64,000 bases of DNA from Leucobacter sp. G161 (GCF_001482305.1 NZ_LOHP01000064.1:89208-153207), one strand, 5' to 3'. Shown: positions 50,696 through 64,000, numbered from the stretch's first letter. Numbers and translations are program-made. The notes: generated by a model from the letters alone, not told the origin.

Positions 50696-52359
50696 CACCC
50701 GAGGTCCTCGACTCAGTGCCGACGACGGCCCGGTCCGTGACCGGGAGACTTCCGTGGTGGATCGCGGTGCCAGCTGCCGCGCTCGGCGGCCTGCTGCTCG
50801 ACGTGGCGAACCCGGGCGCCGCAGTCTGGCCGCTCGTGTTTCCCGCGGTGTTTCTCATTGTCGCGAGCTGGTGGCAGCAGTCCATTCGCGGCGCGATGCT
50901 CGCTGGCGCGGCCGCTGGTGCGGTCTTCTGGATGACGCAACTCAGCTGGCTGACGCTCTACCTGGGCCCTGTGCCGTGGCTCGGGCTCTCAGCCGTGATG
51001 ATTGCCTGGTTCGTGCTGCAGGGCGCCGCGACCGCGGCGGCGACCCGGGGGCTCGCTGCGCTCCGCGGACGCCCCTGGAAGCTGGCGAAGTATCTTCCGC
51101 CGCGGGTGGTGCTGCCACTCGCGCAGGCGCTCGCGGTTGCGGGCATTTGGGTGCTGCGTGAGGGCGTGCAGGGGAACTGGCCGTATGACGGCTTCGCGTG
51201 GGCGCGCATCGCGCACCTCTTCGCCGACAGCCCGCTCGGTGCGCTCGTCTCGTGGCTCGGCTTCGCCGGGCTGAGCGGTCTCATCGTCTTCGCGGTCGCC
51301 GTGATCGTCGCGATCATTGCGCAGCCGCGCACCTCGGCAGGGCTTGGCGGCAGGGCAGCATCCGGAACGGTTGCGGCGCTCGTTGCGGCCGCCGCCGTGT
51401 TCGGGCTCGCGTTCGTGCCGCCCGCGGGCCTCGAACAGACCGGCACGCTTCGCGTTGGGGCGGTGCAGGGCAACTCGAAATCGGGGATCTTCGACAATCG
51501 CGAAGCGGGCGACGTGTACGCCGACCACGTGCGCGGCACGGAGGAACTCCTCGACGAGCTTGAAGCCGCAGGCGATCGCGTCGACGTGATCGTGTGGCCG
51601 GAGAACTCGGCCGAGTTTGCCCTCCCCGACAATCCGCTGCGGGCGCGCGAGATCGCGCTGCTCTCCCGGCGCGCCGAGGCTCCGATCGTCGTCGGGACGA
51701 TCCTCGCTGGCGACGACGGCACCTATACGAACAGCTCCGTCGTGTGGGGGCCCGAGGGCCTCGAGGATTCGCAGGCCGGGAACCGCTACGACAAGCGCTA
51801 CCCCGTGCCGTTCGCGGAGTACATGCCGAACCGCAGCTTCTTCCGTGCGCTCGCGCCCGACCTCGTCGATCTCGTGCAGCTCGAATACGAGCACGGCGAG
51901 TTCGCTCCGGTGCACGGCGTCCAGGCGCTCGGCCGCGAGGTCGTCGCGGGCGTCGCAATCTGTTTCGACATCATCTTCGATGATCAGGCCGAGCAGATGA
52001 TCGACGAGGGCGCGGAAGTGATCTTCGCGCCGACGAACAACGCCGACTTTGGTCGCACCGACGAGAGCGTGCAGCAGCTGCAGATCGCGCGGCTCCGCGC
52101 GATCGAGACGGGGCGCGCGGTCGTGAACATTTCGACCGTTGGAACGAGCCGGATCATCGCGCCCGACGGGCGCAACCTTGACGCTCTTGACACCTTCACA
52201 CGCGGCGCAATGGTTGCTGACGTGCCGCTCGTCACTGGGGAGACGCCGGCGCTCCGGTTCGGAGCGCACATCTCAACGATGTGGATGATCGTAGGCGGCG
52301 CGGGAGTAATTGTCGGCAGCGTCACACTCGTACGCCGCAGGTACGCCCGCGCCAGCTAG
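50692..52359 (+). CDS. lnt: apolipoprotein N-acyltransferase Lnt
   Basis: 555-residue membrane enzyme that adds the third acyl chain to lipoproteins. About eight N-terminal helices precede a nitrilase-like domain. The catalytic triad is visible: Glu304 in VWPENSAEF, Lys368 in YDKRYPVPFAEY, Cys424 in AICFDIIFD. A C-terminal helix follows. ATG 50692 overlaps the helY stop. In mycobacteria Lnt is fused or next to the dolichyl-phosphate mannose synthase Ppm1; here no ppm1 follows. Confidence 0.92.
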   Translation: MTPEVLDSVPTTARSVTGRLPWWIAVPAAALGGLLLDVANPGAAVWPLVFPAVFLIVASWWQQSIRGAMLAGAAAGAVFWMTQLSWLTLYLGPVPWLGLSAVMIAWFVLQGAATAAATRGLAALRGRPWKLAKYLPPRVVLPLAQALAVAGIWVLREGVQGNWPYDGFAWARIAHLFADSPLGALVSWLGFAGLSGLIVFAVAVIVAIIAQPRTSAGLGGRAASGTVAALVAAAAVFGLAFVPPAGLEQTGTLRVGAVQGNSKSGIFDNREAGDVYADHVRGTEELLDELEAAGDRVDVIVWPENSAEFALPDNPLRAREIALLSRRAEAPIVVGTILAGDDGTYTNSSVVWGPEGLEDSQAGNRYDKRYPVPFAEYMPNRSFFRALAPDLVDLVQLEYEHGEFAPVHGVQALGREVVAGVAICFDIIFDDQAEQMIDEGAEVIFAPTNNADFGRTDESVQQLQIARLRAIETGRAVVNISTVGTSRIIAPDGRNLDALDTFTRGAMVADVPLVTGETPALRFGAHISTMWMIVGGAGVIVGSVTLVRRRYARAS

Positions 52360-52374
52360 ACCTGGGTGGTACCG

Positions 52375-52734
52375 CTACTTCGCAGTGCCGCGACGGGCGC
52401 GCAGCAGCTTCAGCCGCTCCTCGAGGAGCTCCTCAAGTTCCTCGCGGGAGCGGCGCTCGATGAGCATGTCCCACGGGGTGCGCTGCGCGGACTCCTTCGC
52501 TTCGAGTTCAGCGCGCGCGGTGCGGCCGGCCTCGTCGTCAAGAAACCCGATCTCGCCGCTTCGCTGATCCGTCCACTCGGGCGGCGGCTCGGCATCGGCA
52601 TCGAACGTGACAGCAAAACTGACGCCCTTGTCGGTGATGTACTCGACGGTGCGGCGCGGCGACAGCTCGACGCCTGCCTCGCCCTGCAGGCTCGTCGAGC
52701 CAATTCTGGACCCTTTAAGTGTTCGATCGGCCAA
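52375..52734 (-). CDS. rbpA: RNA polymerase-binding protein RbpA
   Basis: 119-residue transcription factor that stabilises sigma-A/SigB holoenzyme. The N-terminal tail ADRTLKGSRIGSTSL, the core domain VEYITDKGVSFAVTF...PPPEWT, and the C-terminal sigma-interacting helix TPWDMLIERRSREELEELL followed by RLKLLRARRG are conserved. The start is a rare TTG (52732-52734) with GGGAGG 5 nt upstream; the open frame extends upstream without similarity. The zinc cysteines of Streptomyces RbpA are absent, as in mycobacteria. Convergent with lnt, 15 nt apart. Confidence 0.9.
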   Translation of the reverse strand: MADRTLKGSRIGSTSLQGEAGVELSPRRTVEYITDKGVSFAVTFDADAEPPPEWTDQRSGEIGFLDDEAGRTARAELEAKESAQRTPWDMLIERRSREELEELLEERLKLLRARRGTAK

Positions 52735-52977
52735 TGAAGCCTCCCTCGCCTTCGGCGGTAAAGCTTCGCGCCATCTGGGTTGGCACTGCCGCCGAGTTAT
52801 TCGCAGCGTATCGCGAATCGCGTGCCGAGTACACCCCTGATTGCTCGAAGCGAACCTTGGGCTTGACGGCTCCGGGCTTGCCGCAACCGCGCGAGGCATG
52901 CGGCCAGCGCGCGGCTCGTGGACTACGCTGAGACGAGTTCAAACGCCCACCCACTCACACACTGAGGGAACCACACT

Positions 52978-53754
52978 GTGACTGAGACCGCTGCCACCCC
53001 AACGCTCGACGCCGGAAGCCTCGCAGGCCGTAGGGCCCTCGTTACCGGATCATCCCGTGGCGTTGGTGCCGATACCGTCCGCTACTTTGCTGAGGCTGGA
53101 GCCGACGTTGTCGTGAACTTCCGCAACAAGGCGCCGCGTGCAGAAAAGCTCGGTGCACAGCTGCGCGAGCTCGGCGTGCGCGCGCTCGTGCAGGGGGCAG
53201 ACCTCACCGACGAAGCATCGGTCGCCGGCATGATGGCAGACATCAAGGCGGAGTTTGGTGGGCTCGATATCCTCGTGCTCAACGCCTCCGGTGGTATGGA
53301 ATCAGGGATGGCCGAGGACTACGCGCTGCAGCTCAACCGTGACGCGCAGCTGCGTGTACTCGACGCCGCGCTGCCCCTCATGGGTGAGGGATCGCGTGTC
53401 GTCTTCGTGACGAGCCACCAGGCACACTTCATCCGTACGACGCCGACGATGCCCGAGTATGAAGCAGTGGCGCTGTCGAAGCGTGCCGGCGAGGACGCAC
53501 TGCGCGAGCGCATTCCCGCTCTTGCCGAGCGCGGCATCGGCTTCGTCGTCGTCTCGGGCGACATGATCGAGGGGACCGTCACCGCGACCCTGCTCAACCG
53601 CATGAACCCGGGCGCGCTCGAGGAGCGTCGCGAGCAGGCCGGCAAGCTCTACAACGTGGCGGAGTTTGCCGCTGAGGTCGCCCGCGCAGCTGTCGAGGAC
53701 GTGCCTGCGGACAACACGCGCCTGGTGGGTGACGTCGCGAGCTTCGGCGCGTAA
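52978..53754 (+). CDS. SDR-family protein with atypical active site
   Basis: 258-residue Rossmann protein with TGSSRGVG (23-30) for the dinucleotide, a GADLTD block, NASGG (102-106) instead of NNAG, and Ser146 in VTSHQAHF. The catalytic Tyr-x3-Lys is not formed: Tyr161 is followed by EAVALSK, giving Tyr-x6-Lys. The C-terminus ends in LVGDVASFGA rather than the usual cofactor-binding GG motif. Oxidoreductase activity is therefore uncertain; a modified reductase or a non-catalytic role is possible. GTG start with GAGGGA eight nt upstream; a -10 box TACGCT lies near 52924. Confidence 0.8.
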   Translation: MTETAATPTLDAGSLAGRRALVTGSSRGVGADTVRYFAEAGADVVVNFRNKAPRAEKLGAQLRELGVRALVQGADLTDEASVAGMMADIKAEFGGLDILVLNASGGMESGMAEDYALQLNRDAQLRVLDAALPLMGEGSRVVFVTSHQAHFIRTTPTMPEYEAVALSKRAGEDALRERIPALAERGIGFVVVSGDMIEGTVTATLLNRMNPGALEERREQAGKLYNVAEFAAEVARAAVEDVPADNTRLVGDVASFGA

Positions 53755-53765
53755 CGCCCGATCGT

Positions 53766-54837
53766 TCAAGCTGTCCGCTTCAAGGTGGCGAGGATCCGCG
53801 CAGCCGCGACCTCGCCACCTGGCGGAGCGCGCCGCAGTCTGCGGTCCGCGGCTGCAACCCGCGCTTGCAACTCCTCGTCATCGAGCATCTCGGTCACGCA
53901 TGTGCGGATCTGACTGGCTGTCGCGGTGCGCGCGAGCAGGCGCGCTAACCCCGCAGTCTCGAGCGTGCGCCCGACATGTAGCTGATCCGAGATCGGATTG
54001 ATCGGCAGTACGAGTATTGGCACGCCGTGGGCGAGCGCCTTGAACGTTGTCGAGTGACCGTCATGACCGATGACGAGGTCGGTTGCGGGGAGCAGGGTCT
54101 CGTGCGGCACCCAGCCACGCACCTCGACGTTCCGGCGCCCCGGAGTTCACCGCCAAGATCAACCCCGCCGGTGGTGACGACAGCGTCGACTGGTAGCGGT
54201 GCGAGCGCCGCAACAAAGCTCCGATAGGTGGGAAGCATGCCCGGCCAATCCGTGGCGCTGAGCACCACCAGTACCCGGCGGCGGCTACTCCTTGCGGAGG
54301 GTTCGACGCCGGTGTCGGACGTTCCCACCCAGGCGTATCCACGCATACCTCGGGAGGAACAGCTGGGGTCGAGCTGCTCGTCTGTGAGCATCAGCCGGGT
54401 CGCTGCCGCATCCCAAGCAGCGCGAGCCCGCGGCCGGCGGGGCCGCGATCGAATGGCTGGGCCCAGTAGTCGCCGAGGGTGTAAAAGAGCACCGCGACGG
54501 GCCGACTGGCCGCGAGCGCGCCACGCAGCGGAGCGATGAGCGTACAGTCGACGACAGTGCCGTCGGGTTGTGCAGCTGCGACGAGCGTCCGCGCGGTACG
54601 GGTGGCGGCCGGTCCCGCGAGAAGGCCAGCCATTGCGAAGCCCTTTCGCAGGCCCTTGCCTCCGCGATCCGGAGTCACCGCAAGCGCCGCATCGAAGCTG
54701 GCCGTGGGAAACCCGATGCTGTCGGCTTCCAACCCGGCGAAGACGATCTCGACGCCGCGCCTGGTGAGGGCGTTGGCCACCGCGAAGGTTGGCGGGAGGT
54801 TACCGCCACAGCCTGCTGTGATGAAGAGTGTTTTCAT
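53766..54837 (-). pseudogene. glycosyltransferase (GT1/MGT-like) broken by two frameshifts
   Basis: Three minus-strand pieces in different frames add up to one ~355-residue UDP-sugar-type glycosyltransferase. N-terminal part (54837 to ~54418): MKTLFITAGCGGNLPPTFAVANALTRRG, sugar-acceptor domain. Middle (~54418 to ~54135): DAATRLMLTDEQLDP to RRRVLVVLSATDWPG and AVVTTGG. C-terminal (~54135 to 53766): NVEVRGWVPHETLLPATDLVIGHDGHSTTFKALAHG, the donor-binding motif of GT1 enzymes. Each junction is repaired by adding one G to a short G-run (GGG near 54418, GGGG near 54137). Either a decaying gene or sequencing indels. A GAAAGG precedes the ATG. Confidence 0.85.
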
Positions 54838-55004
54838 CGCGAATGCCTTTCTCGGGACACGTGCGAACATGGTAGGCCGAAAAAGTGGCTAGCCGCAGTG
54901 AGGGCGGGGAATGGCTCAACCATGTGACGGCGGCAGCGCCCGAAGCGCCAGGCCCGCTGACGTCTGCCGTTGGCTGCTGGGCCGGTCGACTGTCGAGCGG
55001 AAAC

Positions 55005-55034
55005 TGGACTGTGAACGGGAATTCTTGCTACGCT
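55005..55034 (+). promoter_or_regulatory. candidate promoter of the secreted peptidase gene
   Basis: TGGACT (55005-55010) and TACGCT (55029-55034) are 18 nt apart, giving a leader of about 50 nt before the peptidase ATG. Confidence 0.4.
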
Positions 55035-55088
55035 CAACAGTGGCGTGCTGGCATGGGGGCCCACGCTGCGATTCCGAAAGGTAGCCTC

Positions 55089-57611
55089 ATGCGTTCGCTT
55101 CTCCTGAAAGGGATTGCGGTCTGTGCTGCGGTCCCGCTGCTCGTCACGCTGATCGGCCCGGCCGCCTCTGCCGAGGAACCTTCCGAACCCGACACTGGCA
55201 CCACGCTGGTAGATCAGATCGTGGCCGCTGCGAGCGCGGGCAGTACGGAGCCGGAGAAGCTCGCAGCAGAGGTCGCGCTTCCTGTGGACGGGGGCGGCAG
55301 TCTCACTTTTGACGGTGCTGAGCGCATCACCGCCACCGTGCTCTTCGATGCGGCGCCGGGCGATCGCGTGCTTGCTGCGCTCGCGAAGCTCGCAGAAATC
55401 GATGAGGTATTTGACCGCTTCCCCGCGGCAACCGTTCGCGTCGACCCCACGCAGCTCGGTGAGCTCTCCGCCATCCCCGGGGTCGCGAGCGCCGTCCCGG
55501 CAATTCGTCCGTTCACGGGGAGAATCGCCCCCGCTCAGACCGCATCACTCCCGCACGCGGCGGCGGCGGCAGACAGCTGCGGGCCGATCCTTATCGAAGC
55601 GGACAGCCCGCTGCGCGCGGACTCGGCGCGTGAGCTATTTGGTGTGGACGGCACCGGGGTGACGATCGGGATCATCTCGGACTCCTTCGCCGCAACGACG
55701 CTTGCGACCTCGTGGGAGGAGGATGTGGCCTCTGGCGCGCTCCCTGGCCCGGGAAACCCGTGCGGCTATACAACACCGGTGACGCTGCTGTCCGATGGCA
55801 TCGGCGGTGAAGATGAAGGCCGAGCGATGGCGCAGCTCGTGCACGGGATCGCTCCCGGAGCTACGCTCCTCTTCGCGGACGCTGGCACGAGCGATTATGA
55901 AATGGCGGACCACGTCGCTGACCTCGCCAACGCGGGCGCAGACATCATCGTGGACGATATTTCCTGGGGTCTGGAGCCTGCGTACCAGTTGGGTGTGCTC
56001 TCAGCCACGATCGAGAAGGTGAAGGCCGAGGGGGTCGCCTACTTTACTTCCGCTGGCAACGGGACTGGTCTTGGGGTGCGAGGGGCAAGTGAGGGGCGGC
56101 CAATTTCCTCTTGGAGTACCACCGCGTACCGTCCGATGGCCTGCCCTGACTGGCTCGTCACCGGGGAAGACGACGAGCTCGCAGCGCTTGACGAGTACGA
56201 CTGTATGGATTTCGATCCCGATCCCGCGAACTCCGTGCCCTATGACACGCTGACGGTACGGGAATCGGACACCGACTCCGAGGTGTCAATGCGATTGCTC
56301 GGATCCATTGGCGAGCCCATGTTCGGCATCACTACATTCCACGAGTGGCGAATATTCCGTGTTGTTGCCGGCGCGGAGACCCCGGAGCTCGTTGGCGTAG
56401 CGCCGCAGCTCGCTGCGCAACTCCCGAGCACCATTGGGCAAATCACGGTGCCGCAGGGGTCTGAGTTGCGCGCAGTCCTGGTCCGCACCGGTCACGATCC
56501 CACCGCGCCGGCTCCCGCCGTGCGGTTCGGCTTCCAGCGGGGCGGTGACGAGATCGCCGAGCGCACGTTCCTTGGCGACGGCGTCAGCGACGTCGTGGGG
56601 CCGACAACGTTCGGGCACGGTGGCGACGGCAGCGCGGTGAGCGTTGCCTCCCTGGATTGGCGGGACCCCAGTGTCGTGCGTGACTACAGTGCGCTCGGCC
56701 CGTCGACGCTGCTCTTCGAACCCGTGCGGGATGATGCGGCAGCGCCCGCCGCGCCGCTTCCCGAGCCAGTGGTGCCTGGCACCCCGCACATAGCGGCGGT
56801 TGACGGGACGCAGACGACGTTTTTTGGGCAGGACGCAGGGGAGCCGGGTCGCCCGGAGTATCGTTTCTACGGCACCTCCGCAGCCGCCCCGCATGTCGCT
56901 GCCGTAGCGGCGTTGGCCCAGTCCTACCGGCCCGACCTGAGCGGTGCCGAGCTCACCACGCGTCTACTTGCGTCCGCTCGTGGAAGCGCAGACGGCGGGC
57001 CGGTGAACCCCTACACACGCTTCGGCATCTTGGACGAACACGTCTTTGGTGCCGGGCTCGTCGACGCCGAGGCGCTGCTCACGGCACTCACGCACGAGCC
57101 GAGTGCGCCGCAGCGATTGGCGGCTCGCGATCACACCCAGACAAGCTTCACACTGCAATGGGACCAAGTCTCGGCGGCAACGACACTCGACCTGGAGGTC
57201 GAACTGGTGGCAGTCTCGACTGCGCACACGGCCGTGGGCACAGCGGCGCCGGCCGGTGCGCAGCCGGTAGTGTCGACTTCCCTTGACGGTGCAGCTACCT
57301 CGCACAAGGTGGAGGGGTTGGTGCCCGGCGGGGTGTACACGGTGCGGCTTGCCGCGCGCAATCCGGCGGGGGTCAGCGACCCGGCGCTGCTCGAAGTATC
57401 GACCCTGCTCGAACCCGGCCCAACGCCGCCAGGGCCAACGCCGCCCGAACCCACGCCGCCCGGCCCAGCCGAACCCACCGCTTCGGGGACGCCGCTAGCC
57501 CAGTCCGGTAGTTCTCGGCCCTGGCCCGCGCTCTACGGGGCCGGCGCGCTCCTTATCTTCGGAATTGGGGTGAGCGTCGCCGCTCTGCGGCGACGTCCCG
57601 TAACCGCATAG
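55089..57611 (+). CDS. secreted S8-like serine peptidase with Fn3 domain and sorting-like C-terminus
   Basis: 840-residue exported protein. Signal peptide 1-31 (MRSLLLKG, hydrophobic core, ASA). The S8-type domain has Asp198 in GIISDSF, an SAGNGTG oxyanion block and Ser597 in YGTSAAAPHVAAVAAL. In place of the usual HGTHVAG it has DEGRAMAQLVHGIAPGA (Glu243), as in a divergent subfamily. A fibronectin-III-like domain (about 680-760) and a Pro/Thr/Glu-rich spacer follow, then LAQSGSSRPWP, a membrane helix and RRR, resembling a cell-wall sorting signal of the LAxTG type with Ser for Thr. ATG 55089 has GAAAGG 7 nt upstream; earlier in-frame codons are not protein-like. Confidence 0.82.
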   Translation: MRSLLLKGIAVCAAVPLLVTLIGPAASAEEPSEPDTGTTLVDQIVAAASAGSTEPEKLAAEVALPVDGGGSLTFDGAERITATVLFDAAPGDRVLAALAKLAEIDEVFDRFPAATVRVDPTQLGELSAIPGVASAVPAIRPFTGRIAPAQTASLPHAAAAADSCGPILIEADSPLRADSARELFGVDGTGVTIGIISDSFAATTLATSWEEDVASGALPGPGNPCGYTTPVTLLSDGIGGEDEGRAMAQLVHGIAPGATLLFADAGTSDYEMADHVADLANAGADIIVDDISWGLEPAYQLGVLSATIEKVKAEGVAYFTSAGNGTGLGVRGASEGRPISSWSTTAYRPMACPDWLVTGEDDELAALDEYDCMDFDPDPANSVPYDTLTVRESDTDSEVSMRLLGSIGEPMFGITTFHEWRIFRVVAGAETPELVGVAPQLAAQLPSTIGQITVPQGSELRAVLVRTGHDPTAPAPAVRFGFQRGGDEIAERTFLGDGVSDVVGPTTFGHGGDGSAVSVASLDWRDPSVVRDYSALGPSTLLFEPVRDDAAAPAAPLPEPVVPGTPHIAAVDGTQTTFFGQDAGEPGRPEYRFYGTSAAAPHVAAVAALAQSYRPDLSGAELTTRLLASARGSADGGPVNPYTRFGILDEHVFGAGLVDAEALLTALTHEPSAPQRLAARDHTQTSFTLQWDQVSAATTLDLEVELVAVSTAHTAVGTAAPAGAQPVVSTSLDGAATSHKVEGLVPGGVYTVRLAARNPAGVSDPALLEVSTLLEPGPTPPGPTPPEPTPPGPAEPTASGTPLAQSGSSRPWPALYGAGALLIFGIGVSVAALRRRPVTA

Positions 57612-57643
57612 CGTCGCACGAGCACGCAGCCCTGGCGCTCGGG

Positions 57644-57672
57644 CGGGCGAGGCACCATCCGTGCCTTGCCCG
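57644..57672 (+). terminator. terminator after the secreted peptidase gene
   Basis: A 12-bp stem, CGGGCGAGGCAC (57644-57655) with GTGCCTTGCCCG (57661-57672), one G-U pair, loop CATCC. It lies 32 nt after the stop. No strong T-run. Confidence 0.55.
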
Positions 57673-57767
57673 ATGCGGCTATGGTGCGGCCTGGTGGCGG
57701 CGAGGCCGCAGAATCATGCGCTTTGGCTCCGTTTGGGCCGCACGATGTGCAGAAACTTCGCGTAAAG

Positions 57768-57799
57768 ATTCGGTCGACCGAATAAACGGGTGCTATATT
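57768..57799 (+). promoter_or_regulatory. gltBD promoter region with perfect 16-bp palindrome
   Basis: ATTCGGTCGACCGAAT (57768-57783) is a perfect palindrome placed where the -35 element of the likely -10 box TATATT (57794-57799) would be. The leader to the gltB ATG is about 107 nt. A dimeric regulator binding here would block or assist polymerase. It does not match the GlnR or AmtR consensus as I remember them. Confidence 0.6.
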
Positions 57800-57912
57800 C
57801 AAAAGCTCCGCAGCTGCAACCGCGGGGATCGCGGCCGCTTGGCCGGGGAACGATGCCTTCGAGAGCAGCATCCGACCGGGTCACCGACGTCCCGCCGAGA
57901 GAAAGGACGTCG

Positions 57913-62515
<4,603 letters not shown>

Positions 62516-62523
<8 letters not shown>

Positions 62524-63973
62524 TACGCACGGATTCCTGAAGGTCCGCGAACGGGAACTCGCGCCGAAGCGGCCTGTCGCGCTGCGGCTCATGGACTGGC
62601 GCGAGGTCGTCGAGCGCGGCGACGCCGCAGTGATCGGGAGGCAGGCTTCCCGCTGTATGGACTGCGGGGTGTCGTTCTGCCACCAGGGCTGCCCGCTGGG
62701 CAACCTCATCCCAGAATGGAACGATCTCACGCATCGGGGCCGAAGTCGGGAGGCAATAGACAGGCTCCACGAGACGAACAACTTCCCCGAGTTCACCGGA
62801 CGGGCGTGCCCGGCACCCTGCGAATCGGCGTGTGTCCTCGGCATCAACCAGCCCGCTGTGACGATCAAGCAGATCGAAAACCACATCATCGACGAAGCCT
62901 TTGAGCGAGGCTGGGTGACACCGCAACCGCCCGCACGGCTCACCGGAAAAACAGTTGCGGTCGTCGGATCGGGGCCCGCGGGGCTCGCGGCCGCGCAGCA
63001 GCTCACTCGCGCGGGCCACACAGTCGCGGTCTACGAACGCGACGAAGCGCCCGGTGGGCTGTTGCGGTTTGGCATCCCCGATTTCAAGCTCGAAAAGGCG
63101 CTCGTGGCGCGCCGCATTGAGCAGCTCAAAGCGGAGGGCACGCGATTCCGGTGCGGCGTTGAGCTCGGCACCGACATGAGCTGGGGGGAGCTACGCAGAC
63201 GCTTTGACGCCATCGTGATCGCGACGGGGGCTCCCGTGCCGCGGGAACTGGCGTTGCCTGGCCGCGAGTTGTCCGGAATCATGCCCGCGATGGACTTTCT
63301 CGTCGCTGCGAATCGAGTCCAGTCCGGGGCGCTGCCTTCCGCGGAACACGCAGGCTCGGTTGTGGACGCGGCGGGCAAGCACGTTGTCGTTATCGGCGGC
63401 GGCGACACGGGGGCCGACTGCGTCGGTACGGCGCATCGACAGGGCGCTCTGTCGGTCACGAGCCTCGCAATCGGCAAACAGCCTGGGGTGCTCAGGCCGA
63501 CGGGGCAGCCCTGGCCGACACACCCGACGATCTTTGAAGTGTCAAGCTCACACGAGGAGGGGGGACACCGCGAGTATCTGGCTTCCACCGTCGAGTTCGT
63601 TGGGAAGTCAGCCGTGACCGGCCTGCGCGTCGCAGAGACCGGGTTCACTGACTCCGGTCGCGTGCCGCTTGCGGGAACCGAGCGTCTCATTGCGGCGGAT
63701 CTGGTGTTGATCGCGCTGGGGTTCACCGGGCCCGAAGCAGTCGACGACCCGGCTGTCGCGCTCACGATGAACTCTGAGGGGAGCTTTGAGCGGGCGAGGG
63801 ACTTTTCGACGGATCACCCCGGAGTGTTCGTCGCCGGTGACGCGGGGCGAGGGCAGTCGCTCATCGTCTGGGCAATCGCCGAGGGACGATCCGCCGCCGC
63901 CGCAGACCGCTATCTCACCGGGGGTACGGTGCTGCCCAGCCCGGTTGGCGCGTTCGACCGTGCGTTCGCTTAG
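62516..63973 (+). CDS. gltD: glutamate synthase small subunit GltD
   Basis: 485-residue NADPH-dependent beta subunit feeding electrons to GltB. N-terminal Fe-S cysteines: CMDCGVSFCHQGCPLGN and FTGRACPAPCESACVLG. FAD site VVGSGPAGLAAAQQL (about 145-160), GGLLRFGIPDFKLEK, NADPH site VIGGGDTGADCVGTAHRQGA, and the closing VFVAGDAGRGQSLIVWAIAEGR. ATG 62516 has GGAGG six nt upstream and overlaps the gltB stop, ensuring balanced subunit synthesis. Nothing further is visible in the last 27 nt of the window. Confidence 0.95.
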
Positions 63974-64000
63974 CGCGAGGTACGCGACGGCCCTGACAGG

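Noticed and set aside
53945..54391. Stand-alone 148-residue protein
   Set aside because: Its first two thirds continue the upstream glycosyltransferase piece and its last third is out of frame with the conserved donor-binding motif, so it is a fragment of the broken gene.
57740..57766. GlnR box upstream of gltB (GAAAC near GTAAA)
   Set aside because: The spacing is five rather than six and the second half-site is poor, so the match is not convincing.

Overview
The window is chromosomal DNA from a high-GC actinobacterium, most likely Microbacteriaceae and probably close to Leucobacter. The pointers are genes typical of Actinobacteria: mshC (mycothiol synthesis), rbpA, an accessory secA2, the WYL pair pafB/pafC, a DUF222-HNH endonuclease, and many start codons placed 6-8 nt after a TANNNT box with no Shine-Dalgarno (leaderless genes). 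The genus is inferred; there is no rRNA to prove it. No prophage, plasmid, CRISPR array or complete insertion sequence was found.

Left part (1-12.5 kb): the start of a zinc alcohol dehydrogenase, a two-helix membrane protein, secA2, then a compact NAD-synthesis operon nrtR-nadA-nadB-nadC-nadS whose promoter carries a near-perfect NrtR palindrome. NrtR is a Nudix-fold repressor; NadB, NadA and NadC make nicotinate mononucleotide from aspartate; NadS is a cysteine desulfurase that most likely builds the NadA iron-sulfur cluster. A DMT exporter with a divergent LysR gene and a membrane-protein/XRE pair follow.

Middle part (12.5-37.8 kb): mostly single genes and divergent regulator-target pairs: two ABC-F ATPases, each preceded by a candidate short leader ORF; TetR with a divergent SDR and a double operator; LysR with a divergent fumarate reductase/succinate dehydrogenase flavoprotein; SRAP protein; aminotransferase; GNAT; a two-gene Fluc fluoride channel; DUF222-HNH; pdxY with a strong palindrome; glycolate/lactate oxidase; gluQ; GerW-like protein; SGNH hydrolase; SF2 helicase; ybaK; tRNA-Leu(GAG); SDR; M23 peptidase; DMT exporter. 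Two intergenic copies of a ~140-bp hairpin-forming repeat (12.6 kb and 32.3 kb) are the clearest uncharacterised element.

Right part (37.8-64 kb): an M20 peptidase, then a segment colinear with the mycobacterial uppP-mshC-trmI-pafBC-tatC-helY-lnt-rbpA neighbourhood. The pupylation/proteasome genes normally found inside it (mpa, dop, pup, pafA), tatA, and ppm1 are missing. A HAD phosphatase and the tRNA m1A58 methyltransferase TrmI are fused in one open frame. After rbpA come an SDR with a disrupted YxxxK motif, a glycosyltransferase gene broken by two frameshifts in G-runs, a secreted S8-type peptidase with an LAQSG sorting-like tail, and gltB-gltD behind a perfect 16-bp palindrome.
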